DNA of 64,000 bases. Origin: Leishmania donovani. Lineage: Eukaryota > Euglenozoa > Kinetoplastea > Trypanosomatida > Trypanosomatidae. The notes under the pieces were generated by a model. The model did no database searches and was not told where the DNA came from. It saw only the letters and a program-made list of their open reading frames with translations. Made by a program: the position numbers and the translations under genes. The stretch lies in NCBI RefSeq assembly GCF_000227135.1, contig NC_018246.1:228501-292500 (forward strand). The letters are read 5' to 3'. This document shows positions 9,290-21,300 of this stretch, piece after piece; position 1 is the stretch's first letter; the number at the start of each line of letters is the position of its first letter.

Positions 9290-11933
9290 TTCCCCCCCTT
9301 TTCCCCACATACACGCACACACAGACACACCAGTACCTGTGCTCGCCTCCCCTTTACCCCTTCCCGGCCTCCACCCGCTTTCTTTAGTGTCTCTCTCCCT
9401 CGCTTTTTTTTTTCGTCTGGCGCATCCAGCTGCTATGTGGCTGCATGATGTGGGTGCTGGGTGAAGTGACGGGGATGGAAAAAGCGCTCCTGTCCTTGTG
9501 CGCATGCTCCTGCTACACCTATGGCCCCACCTCCGCCGCCCGAAGGTCGCCTCGCAGTAACCGCATTCTTTCACATGTAATCCCTTCTCTCCCTCCTTTT
9601 ATGCGTCGTGTGCTCCATGTGCACACCCTGTGTCTCTGCACCCCCCCCCCTCTTCCTCTTTCACAGCGAGAAACTGAAAAGGGTAGTAAGAGGAGGAGGG
9701 GAGGGGGGGCGGCGGAGGAGTCACGTGCGTGAGTGCAAGGATGGGTGGGGGCCGTGCCTCGGTGGCTCTGCGCCGACACAGTGTACCCTGTCCTTCTTTT
9801 TTGTCGTGTCTTCTGTTTTCTCTCTACCTCCCCCGCTGCATTCTCGCGCACCCGCCACTCGTTCACCGTCTCGGGCTTTTGCGTTGTGTGTTTGCCTGTT
9901 GGAAGTGTGAAAGCATGCATCATGGCAGGGCAGCGTTAAGGGAAGGGGGAAGGGATGGGAAATAGAGGAGGGGGGGGCTGCACAGCTGTGCAGCGGCGAA
10001 AGATGGGGAGCAGGGTGCCCCTTAAGGGGGGCCGCCATGGCACCTCACTCCCCTCCCCTCCTCACTCATCTCTGTTGTGATGCGTTTTGCCTTTACTTTT
10101 TTTCGTCAGTGTTCTTGTCCTTCACCTTTCCAAGACGTGGGTGGAGAGAAATCGTATCGCTCATCGGCGCGGTTTCACCTCACCCCTTTCCGTTCTGCGT
10201 TCTTGCATGCGCGTGCGTGCGCCTGGGTATAGATGATGAGGCGATGCCACGTAGCGACAAGATGAAAAAGCACGGTCGATGAGGCACAAACGCACATACA
10301 AACACACCGGCGTACAGAGGAAGGTCATATGGGTGAGAGGGAGACGAGAGGAAAGGGTAAGCAACTTATTTTCAGGCACTTCGCCGCAGTGGTAGTGTAA
10401 AAAAAAAAGGAAAAATGTTAACCAGTGCACTGCAGGAAAGACTATGAAGCAGACAGTTGTATCTGCGCCGTAGACGGAACCAAGGAAAAAGAAAGAAACA
10501 CAAGGAACAGTGCGGCGAGCGGTGGCACGTGGCGCAGTGCATCTTTTCGTCCAGCAGCGGCGCATCCACAGAGGGACATGCCGCAACATGGACACGGAAT
10601 GGCGATGCCTCGAGAGTGTGCGCGCGCCCGCTTTGCTGCGGCTGGTGGTACAGGGAGAGGGTGCCCCGACGAGCCGCAGCGTGCACCGCCTCTCGCTGCG
10701 CACTTTTTTTTTTCTTGCTCTCTTCCTGCGGTTTCGGACAGCGGGTAGCTGGACCAAGGGAAAAAGAGAGGCGAAGTCGAAAGGCGGCCGCGCTGACCCT
10801 TCCGCAGGAAGCGAAGGGGAGCACGTGCCTCTCTTGCGCCAACTCCTTTCTCCCATGTATGCCAGTACGCCCACCTACACGCACCCCAAACAACTTCTTC
10901 ACCCCTCCTTCGACTCTCTCTATCTCCATCACCTCGATCCGAGCGTCTTGTGAGTCTGTCTGTGGGTATATCCGGTGTGGCGTAGCCCTTCTCCCGCTGC
11001 CCTCTATCGGCCCTCCCTCCTCACTGTACACGAGCACGTGATTTGCCACTCTTCTCCCTACCCCCTCCTCCTCCTCCTCCTTCGCTTTCCTCGATTCATC
11101 TCTAATTCATGCGCACGGGTGTGTCTCGTAGAAGGCACGCTATCAGGCCCCAGCCACCGACCTCGCGATACAGGCAGGCGAAACTTTCTCGTGCTCGCTC
11201 TCTTCCTCCACACTCCATTGCACTGTCGGGGCGTTGGAGGCCCTGAGAGCCATCAGAAAGAGCACAAGAGGAAATAGAGAGAAAAACATTTGCAGGCGCA
11301 GCACCGTAAAACAGACCCCTCTCCCCCCCACAGGAGAGGGACTTGGCGGTCCTGTGAGTGCGCCGTGGGTACAACTGCTTCGCGAGTACCCCCCCCCCGC
11401 CTCTCTCCCAGCACGGCGAGAGAGACACGCAAACGCAGCCTTAACGCCGTCGTGTGTGCGATCCAGAGAAACTGCGTTTCACTTGGAAATCTCAACCAAC
11501 GCCCCATTGTGTTTATTTTTATACTTATTTCTGTGGTGGTGGCGGACCTTTTTTGGCGTGGCGGCTTCTCGGCCCGTCGCTTCCCTCCCTCCCTCTCCCC
11601 ACCCGAGCGCAACGAGAGACATCGCCATTGTTTCCTTTTCTTCGTTTGGTACACGATACATCCCCGTACTCCACCGCGTCCGTGTTCACAGGCGCCTTGA
11701 GTAGCGTGCGTTCTTTTTTGTTTCTTGTCCCCTACGTCGCCACTGTGGACTTTGTCTGCCTTTCTTTTTAGGGGAGTGGGGCGCCTCATAGCCCTGCTAG
11801 CCGTCGTGTGGGTGTATGCGTATGTGCGTCAACACGCATCGCCCTCCCTATCCACATCGCCTTTCTCTCGCTTTCTCTAACACCGGCGACAACCCTCACG
11901 CGTTCGTCTTGACGGCCTATCTGCAGCGCACCT

Positions 11934-11984
11934 CCTTTCTTTTTTTTTTTTGCTATTTCTTCTCTGGTGTCTCCATTCGACTAG
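11934..11984 (+). promoter_or_regulatory. Candidate spliced-leader acceptor for the giant gene at 12314
   Basis: A long T run and further pyrimidines (11936-11979) are followed by the first AG at 11983-11984. The leader would be about 330 bases. Later AGs are possible. Confidence 0.45.
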
Positions 11985-12313
11985 TCGCTGGTACTGCCGA
12001 GTACCCTCCTTGGTCTCCTCTCCGCGCCTTCCCTTGCACGCGACGCTTCCCCCTCTCCGTTGCACAACCACAGCGAAAAAGGAAAAAAGTGTCCTCTTAG
12101 GAGCGCCGACGCGACTAGCCCAAGTTTTCGTGGGGTGGTTAGTTGCATGTTTAGTTTCCCTTGCTCTCGATTCTTTGTCTTATAGAGCACCCATACAACT
12201 GCGCAAGCGTACTTGCCCGCCCTAGACGTTTCCCCAAGAGCAGGTTTCTCACACGCACACGTGCCGTCGACGCACTGGATCAACGCTGATTCCATCACGC
12301 CTCTCAAGTACAA

Positions 12314-15300
12314 ATGCAGTTCTCCGACTCCATGTCGTCGAGCTCTTCAGCGGCCTCGCCCCCGCCGTCGCGGGGTGGTGGCTGCCCCGTGGCCGTGAAC
12401 GCGTCGACCCCGCTTGCGAGCGCGGTTCGCGCGTTTCACGCCACGTACTCATCGGAGCTACGCGGCACATACGACGACGATGCCCAGCGTCTGTACGGTG
12501 AAAACAGCTCGCTTCGGATCCAACTGGCAGCGGGACTCAGCAGGGGTGGCAGCCCAGTCTCAGACGCCGCAGTAGGACACCACGGGGGCGAGAGAGCACA
12601 TGACGGCGATCCTCGTATGCCCTCCACGCAGCAGGCGCCGCCATTCTTTGCCAAGGCGTCCGCTGCTCACTCTGCGGCTCAGAGCTTTCGGGGAGAGGAC
12701 TCGGCAGCTGAGCGGGACGTGAGAGCGTTTCGCATGACTCCGTCGTCCTCTTCCTCCACTTTCTCTGCATCCTCCGCCTCTTCTCTGACCCCTGAACAGC
12801 CTGAAGGGAAGAGGCCAACGGTGAGCTCGATCGTAGGCAAGCGTCTGCAGCTGCGCCGCCGTTCGGCCTCCGAGACGCCGTTTGTGGCGTCGACAACGTC
12901 GCCACCCATGTCGTGCGCTCCGGCGGCGCGGCGAAGCGGCAGCTCTCAGTCCTCCTTGTCAGAATCCTCTGCGTCCGATGTGGTGTTTCATAGGCTTCCC
13001 TTGCCACACGCTACGCTAGCCGTCTCCTCGTCGAGTGCAGCGGCGCCACCCGCTGTGTCAGTGCCGCCGCCTGCGCACCATCACGACCCCTTGTGCGCTG
13101 GCATGACGGCGACCTCACCCAACATCACCGTACCCGCGGCATCGTTGCTGCATCGATCGGCCGTAGAAAAGTCGACGATGGCAGCCTCTGCCAGCACACT
13201 CACCGATACGGAGCGCACCTGCACCGCTGGGGCCAGCTTCGTCACCTCCTCCGCCAGTCCCATGACACCGAATCCCGCCGTCTCGTACACGCGCACATCG
13301 AAGTCACCAGCAGCGGTCTGGTCCGCCGCAGCGGCAGTCCTGCCAGCGTCGCAGCTCCCCACCAGCCCGTCCCCTGTGAGCAGTCTTCCAAGCGATCCGC
13401 TGCTGCCGCACATTCCGACGGCTGCTGCAGGGCACGCGAACGCCGTGTATTCAAGCTTCGAGGCGGCGTCGGGAGAAGAGGTGGACGAGCATGACCTGAA
13501 CAGCAGCGCAGCGAGTCGAGCGGCCCAGGCGGCGCTGGACGCTGAGGAGCAGCTGCATGGTCACGAGGGCCCGTCAGACTCCTCCCCGGTGCTGACGGCC
13601 TTGACGGAGCATTCTTTTTCAGTCACCCCACTTCTGACACCGGTGCCGAAAAAAGCGTCTGCGTCACCACGGCCAATGCAAGTGCACGCATGTAAAGGTG
13701 AGATGGACACCAGCACGATTGTCTTCAACCTTGACGAGGGAAAGGACTGCGACGACAGCATGGCAGGCATGCTCGCCAGGAGCAGCGTCGACCTAGTGCA
13801 CACTACCCCGTCTGAAAAGCGTCAGCTTCTGTCTCGAGAGGAGCGCAACGACTTGGATGGTGCTGTGGCTAATTCTTCCGACGATGCCGGGGCCGTTTCC
13901 CACATGGCCGGCTGGCGACGGCAGCCGCTACCCCCACCGACTCCGTCGACCGTCACAAAAAAGTCGCCGTCCTCGTCGTCCGCCATGCGGCGTGCTGTAG
14001 AGAGTGATGACACCACCAGCACCAGAAGCGGCGGCAGCCCCCCCTGCACTAACCTGACGGTGGAGCAGCGAAGCACCCCAGTCATGGCCCAGGGCGCCGC
14101 GACCGCTCTCGCGACGTCTGTCGACGCGGCGCAGGCTGTGGAGCACTACACCGCCTCGGCCCTCCCACCTGACCGCAGCAGTAGCAGTGGCATCGATAGC
14201 CTCGTGTTTATTTCGGGCAAGAACGCCGGCGATCCCGCTCACAAAACGCGCAGCCGCGCCGACGACACGCACGCGCTGTCGCTACAGCGCCAGAGGGCCA
14301 TGGAATGCGGTGGCAGGCCGGAGGAGGCCGCTGTCGCTGAGCACGTCGGCTCCGCGATGATGCCGTCCACCATCGCGACGGAGGGTGGCGCTGTCAGGGT
14401 CAGGGGCAGTGGCAGCGAGGGCGTCGCAGCCGCGGCCTCCGTGCCTGGCCTCGAGCAGCACCCGCCTCACCATGCCGTTAAAACCCTGTCAACCTACCAG
14501 ATGAATGACGAGACGAAGACACGCGCCGCCGACCCTGCGGTACTGACCACGGGAGGCGAAACGTCGGCGTCGCGTGCGAGTGCCGTTCTGATGCCTCCAT
14601 CGCCGTCCCAGCCGCGCGCAGCTTCGATGCTGGATAACAGCTCTTTCTCCTCGCACTCTTGCGGAGACGCCACCGCCGCGGTGGCGGCGGCACTCGCAGG
14701 ACAATCGGACCGCAGTCGCAGTGGCCAGGCGCTGCTGGCAGCAGAGCGCGACGCAGCGGCGCAACCGTCAAAGAGCGGTGTGGTGCGGCGGGCGTTGGTG
14801 ATGCGATGCATGCAGGACTCCAGCACATCGTCATCGTTGTCCTCCTCCTCTTCGAGAAGCATCAGTGGCCACAGAAAGGAGCCGAGACAGGCCCTTGTCA
14901 ACCCAGGCACGAGAACGGCAAGCGGCGAGCAGACCTCCGTCGAGAAGAAGGGGGGCAGCAACGATCGACCTGTATCGCCGTCCAGCTCGGCGCTGTGCGT
15001 CGACGCAATGTGCGCGAAGGACCCATCTGCTACACATGCGTGTGCTCTCCAGTACACGGAAGCTCTCGACGGCGCTGACGTTGGCGAGAACGAGGAGGCC
15101 GAAGAGACTGAGGAGGACGGGACACCACCCATCAAGTGGGACGGCGCGCAGGACCAGGAAAGCAACCCGCTTCTGCTGCAGGAGGCCGGCCGCTGGGATG
15201 CCGTGCTGGAAGAGATGGAGCTGGTGGATTGCACAGTTGTTTCGCGCGTGTATCAGCGACCCATGCCGCTCGGGCGCACCGCGTCCCACTCAGACGGTGA

Positions 15301-18300
15301 AGATGCGATGGAGAACATGGGCAGCGAGGAAGACGACGAACTTTGTCTTTTCAAGGTGGTCTCGCTGTTCCCCATCGCCGCGGACCACTCCGAGCGGTGG
15401 GAGCGACGCACTCGAGTGCAGAAGCGCTTGCTGGCTCTCGCGGAGGAGATGCGTGCCACGCAGCGCGCGCTCGACGAGGCGGGGTTGACTGCAGCTGAAG
15501 CGGAACTCGGGTCCTCAGCCTCCCAGCACGTCGGCGCCAGTGTGAAGGCAGCCACCAAAGGAGAAGAAAGGGCCGGTGATCGCAGAGACGATACAGGCGA
15601 CGTGTTTGCCGAGCGAAGGCGGCGCACCACCTGCGCCGGTGTGTCGGAGGTGTACGTGGACTCGCGCTGCCGCCTCATAGCCCAGTTGGAGGCGGTGCCG
15701 TACATGGTACCGTTGCGGCATCTCGTCGCCGCTAGCTCTGGCACGGGACTTCGCGAGAACGAGGTCCTTGCTCTCATCCGCACTGTCGTTTGCAAAGCAG
15801 CCACAATGCACAACGCGGGATTTGTGCACGGCGCACTGCATGCCGGCAACGTACTTCTGTCCAGCTATGACGGTGACGCGGTACTGACGCAGCCATGCGG
15901 CCTGATGAGTCAGAGCTCCTGGCTGCCGACCGACTTGTCCGTCATCAGCGTGGCGCGCGCCAATGCCATGGCGCCATACCTTTCCGAGGTCTGGGGCGCG
16001 CGCCGGCTGCAGGTGGGCGGTGCCACGTCGACGCGACTCGGACCCCCACAGCGGCCGGACACCGCGGAGCTCATCACGTACCACAACTTGGCTGCCCTGG
16101 GCTGGCTCGACGACAGCGACGCGCGGAAAGCTGGGGGGTCTGCTGACAGGCGTGACAGTGCTGAGTTGTGCATGGCCGGTACTGCCTACACCCCCACCGC
16201 CGCCGACGACCTCCACGCCGTGGGCATGATCGCCTTCCTTATCTATGTCGGTGTCCCGCCGTTTCAAATGGCGTCCCTGTGGGCGGTGGTGGAGCGGCTC
16301 AGGGCGCTGGGCACTGCCTATGGGACTGCCATGCAGTCCTCCTCCTCTTCGTCTTCCGCGGCGGCCCGTCAGGAGGCGCGCCGTCTCGTGGAGGAGTTCT
16401 GCTTTGGGACTTGCCGACGCGGCGCCGGCGCAAACGACTGCCACAGACACGGTGACGAAGGCGCTTCTCCATCCTCAGGAGCACCGCTGCAGCGGCACGG
16501 CGTTGCGCGATTTCAACCCGACTTCGAGCAAGCTCTGCAGTCCTTTATCGTGGACTGCGTGGAGGCGTCTTGCAGCGCGGCAACGCTGGAACAGGAGAGC
16601 GGCACTCCATACCGGTCGGGTGCAGCGCCGCATGTCTACGCCAACGCGCAGGAGTTGCTCACTCGTCATCCCCTCTTCAGGCGCTTTGCCCTCCCGGCAC
16701 ACGCAGGCCAGGACGACGAGGAGGAGCACGAAAACGGTGGCGGCGCGCGGTCTTCGGGGGACAAGGAATCCGATCAGAGCGTTGATGATAAGATGCGCGA
16801 TACGGTGCACCGAGTTGCCTACCCTGCCTTCTGCACGTGGGCTCGCGCCCGCGAGGACTGTGGCTCGGCGCCGCACCTGAGTCGGCTGCACAGCAATGCG
16901 CTCTTCACTGCTCGCTGCACTGCGCTGTGCGAGTGCGTTTCTGCCACCGTCTCGTCCCACGACGACGAGAGAAGTGAGTCCTGGAATGCCGCTCAGGACG
17001 GCGAGCCGTGGTCGTCGCTCTCGGTTATCAGTCCTCATGTGGCGGGAGCGCTACAGGCATGGCAATTTCCTTTTCTCTCCGCGGAGGCGGGCACCAGCTG
17101 CCTTAATGACCGCGAGACGGGCACGTGCACGTGCACGGTGGCTTCGGCTGAGGCGGCGGCGGCGATCCGGCGCAGGCAGTGGCGAAGCGACACTCATGCG
17201 GTAACGGACGCTGCCCGGCTCCGGTGCTTGCCCTCGCTGGTGCGACCGACCGCTTCAGCGGCGCCTACCGGGCGCGCTGCCGCCGGTGACGGAGACGATG
17301 GCGCTGATGGCGACGTTTCGGCCACCACCTTAGCGCAGCAAGAAGAGGATGTGCTGGAGGCGCAGCTATTCTCTGGCGAGCAGCGTCAGTTTGATGGCGA
17401 CTTTGCACATCAGCCACATCTGCACGCGCTCACGTTGGCGGGGAAGCAGGAGAGCGCCTTCTCCTTAAGCCGCGACTTTGTTCTTTCACGTGTGCTGCCG
17501 GTCGCCGACACACTGGTTCTGCAGCACTTAACTGACTGCACGGTGACGGTGCTCGCGCCATTTCGCTACGTTGTGCTCGATGGGTTGCAGCGCTGCGAAG
17601 TTCGACTGGGCCCCTGCGAGTCGTGCGTGCTGCGCGACGTGCACGACTGCCCGCTCATCGCCGTCGCGGCGCTCCAGCTCTCCGGCAATAACGTCACCGA
17701 GACACACTTAAGCTGGAGCAGGCAGGGCAGTGGTCGTCCCCTGCTGAAGTGCAGCCGCGGCATCACCGCATCCCTCTACGGCCTGATGTATGAGGGCCTC
17801 GTTGAGGACTACTCGAGGGTGGGTCTCGCACTGGAGCACGCCGCCTGCTTTGTCGCCGCCGCCGACGTGAACAGCGACTCCGGTGAGGCCGATGGCGCGG
17901 TCACTTTTCGAGGCCCGGCGCCGGCGTGTCCGCGTGCTGTTGAGCTTCTGGCAACAACTGCGACCAGTGCGAGCCGAAGTCAGAGGGAGATGGGGCTATG
18001 CCTCGCCCCGGAGGCGCCGTATGACCTCGCGCTGCTCTTGAGCAACACCCGTTACGTGCACAGCGGCAGGCGTAGCGGCGGGCTGCAGAGCCCACGGATA
18101 CCGTCTCCTGACGTGTTTCACTTCTTTGGCGAGTTAGCGGAGAAGGACGTTGTGGTGTGTGACGTGCGCGGCGACACTCGCAACGGCGACGCGCGGCCAG
18201 TGGTCTTTCTGGTTGGCGCGCTCGGCGACATTGTGATCGAGCGGTGCAGTCACTGCACGATCTTGGTTTCTGGGACGCCGAGCAACTTGCAGGCGTCCCA

Positions 18301-21300
18301 GTGCCACGACTGCCAGCTGATCTTTATGGCGCGCGAGTCGGTTGTGGAGGATTGTGCCCGCGTAGAGTGCGTGGCGCTCGTGACAGAGTACCTTTTAGTG
18401 CGGCAATGTGACGCGGTGCGGGTGCGGCCGCTCTTCCTCGACTGCCCTTTCAGCGATGAGGTGCTGCGGCGCGTGGTCGGCGGAAGCGTCGGCGGCGACG
18501 AGGAGGAAATAGTGGTCGGTGCGTATGAGGCTGGCAGGCTTGATGAGCTGAACGCGGTGCTGCGCGGCGTTGGGCAGGGGGTGCTCGTGGAAGCTTCCGA
18601 GAACGTGATTATCGAAGACATCGGCTACTACTATCATCGCAGCTGCCGCGCCGGTGATGGCGAGCGTGAAGATCAGGAGGGCGGCGCGGACGGTGACGGC
18701 TTCTCCGTGTTGTCGGTTGCGTATGCGAGCATGCAGAGCCCCACCGCAGCTGCGAGTTCCTCAGGCAATGCGTCGCGGTTCATGGCAGAGGCCGCGCAGT
18801 CGCTTGCGGAGCATCTCTCCCTGCCGTGCTACCTCGAGCCTCTCCAGCGCTACGGCGGCGGGGAAAGGGCTGCGGTCAGCCATGCGGGTCGACCCACCGT
18901 GTCCTTCCACGACCTGCTGAACTGCTCTGTGCTTCGCCTGCGTGGGTCTTTGTGTCCGCTGGAGTCGCAGGCATCGCCCACCTCCGGCGACTCCACGGTG
19001 GAGCTGGCGGATATCTGCGTGGAGCGGGTGCACGGCGGCGTCCTCTACGTGGAGGATGCCGTTCACACGCTGCGTCTGCGTCACTGCGTCGGCCCGCTGG
19101 ACATCGTCGTCTGCGCTGCAGCGAGGGTGTTCATGGAAGCCTGCGTTGGTGTGCAGCTGCGCACGGCCTGTGTCGACTTCCGCGCCACCGACTGCGTCCA
19201 CTGCCATGTGGCGCTTCACGTGAACAACCCGCCACAGTACCAGCGTTGCAGGAGCGTGCAGACCTCGGCGCTGAACATCACCGCGCGGGACTTCAGCGCA
19301 CTGCTAAGCGCTGCCGGGGTAGACTTGGCAACAAACTTGTACGATGAGCCGCTGCTACTAACGGAGGAGTGGAAGCCGACTGTGGCGGCAGGGTCGTCGG
19401 GTGCGTTGTTGGAAGGACGCAGAGTGCATGCCTTACATGGTGGCTGCGTGGACACCCCTACGGGACCCCATAGCACCGCTGATATGTGTGCTGTGCTGCT
19501 CTCCTCGGTGCCCAGGGAGCAGCTGCATCCGCGACAGGGAGGGCCGCGTGACAGCAGGCTGCGTGTGCAGCCCGACCAAGTGCCGCGCATCATGGCCGTG
19601 CTGCGCCAGCCTGTGATGGTGGTGGCCCCGCTCCCAGGGCTGTGCGCCAGCCCGAATGAGACTCCGTTTCTGGAGGAGCTAGAGGCGCGCGTGCTGGTGT
19701 GGGCCAAACAGCCGCTCTCAGTATCGCGTGAGGAGGCCGTTGCCATTGCGCTGTACGCCTTGGCTGACTTGGCAGAAGTGTACGCGAGTGTCACGGAATG
19801 GGTCGAGGCGACGGACGCGGTGCAGCCCACTGAGGCACCTAAGCGGGTGGCTGCGTTCGGCGGCTCTCTGAATTCCGATGCCCCACCACACCTCCTGTCC
19901 ACGCGTGCGCCTCCCTCGCTGCCTGCCACTTCCTCAGCATCCTCGACGGCAAGTAATGTTCCGGGACTGGCGTTGGACGCGGTTCAGCAGCGTCTGCCCC
20001 CCACCGAGCGAGTGCTGCTGCAGCAGGCGGAGCAGCCTCGCACCAAGGACGGCGAGTGTGCTGCCCAGGATGCGTCAGCGGCACCTTCGTCGTCGCCGTC
20101 GGCGGGCGACGCCAGCGGAGCGGGAATCCCAGCACCTGCAAAGCCGATGCTGGTCGAAGCCGGGGTTGTCGAGATAGGACCTGGCACGGAGGGCTTCGTG
20201 GAAGAGGTTGCCATTCACAGTGCACCAGCGCCGCCACTCTCGTTGCTGTTGACGTGCTACACGGACCCACCACCTGCGCCGAAGAACGACGGCGCTCAAA
20301 CGTCACCGGCAGAGGGGCCTCATGCCGACCCAGTGGCGCTTCACCGACCGTCACAATCAGAAAGCTTGCCGATGCGCGCGCAGCACGGCAGACTCGCAGC
20401 TGCCGGATTACCAACGTTGCCGTGCACCGCGGCGAGCGCATTCGCCTCATCTGCGGCTGGGCTCGATGGCGCCGCCTCGGGGGTGGAAGACGACACCTCG
20501 GTGAACTCGAGCGTTGCCGCGCCGCCGCTGCCGCCGGGACCCGCCTACGCGCTCAACCCCACGAATGTCGGTGCCTCCTCCACGATGGACGTCTTCTACA
20601 ACACACAGCGCGACGCCGCGTCAGTGGTCACCGGGACAGCAGGCCCGCTCATGGAGGAGGAGGGCGGCGCCTACTCGCTCACCGCCCGCACACTGGATGA
20701 CGAAGGTGTGGGGTTCACCTCCGCCTCTCCCTGGCCCGATGGCATACGTTCGCCCGTCGTCACGGGCGGCCGCCGGGCCCTTAAGTGGGCCATGGGCAGC
20801 GGTGACAACCACGAGGGAGCGCGGAGTGGACGACAAGCTTCACCAGTGGCGGAGACCATTGATGTGCTGGGTGCCCAGGCGCAGGCCCAGTGGCCCTCGT
20901 CGTTGGAGAGGTCGCCGCATGTTATGGAATCGGAGGAGCGCAGCAGTCGCGACGGCGACGAGCTGCTGGTCGCCACCACCGCCGTCTGTACAAAGGAGCT
21001 ACAGGAAGTTTTCCTGAAGGAAGAGGTCGAGCCACACTACGCGCGCAACGCCGCGCACTCTTCTTTGCGTACCTCGACGTCCTCGGTGGCCGAGTACCCG
21101 TGGCGCGGCGTGATGTCGCACGAGAACAGCGCAGAGTACGTCGCGGGCGGTAGTGACAACGGCACCGGCGAGTCGACGGTGCCACAGACCAACTTCCTCC
21201 ACGTGTCGCAAGACTCGTCCGCGCGGCGGTTGGAGCTGAACTCCCAAGCTGCCATGGAGACCCTGGTGATGGCTATGGGCTCCGAGGAGGGTGGCAGCTT

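Larger units (their letters stand above)
5451..12313. other. 6.9-kb spacer with a GC-rich repeat and five gaps
   Basis: No convincing gene is seen. From about 5570 to 7410 the sequence is GC-rich and unlike ordinary T/C-rich spacer (see the interspersed repeat entry). From 7410 to 12313 it returns to pyrimidine-rich runs, short homopolymers and CA/GT runs. Four of the gaps are unmerged overlaps, so the true spacer is about 1.6 kb shorter. The longest open frames here (for example 5545-6501) run through N runs or are low complexity. The left part should be the 3' UTR of the membrane protein gene and the right end the leader of the giant gene at 12314. Confidence 0.6.
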
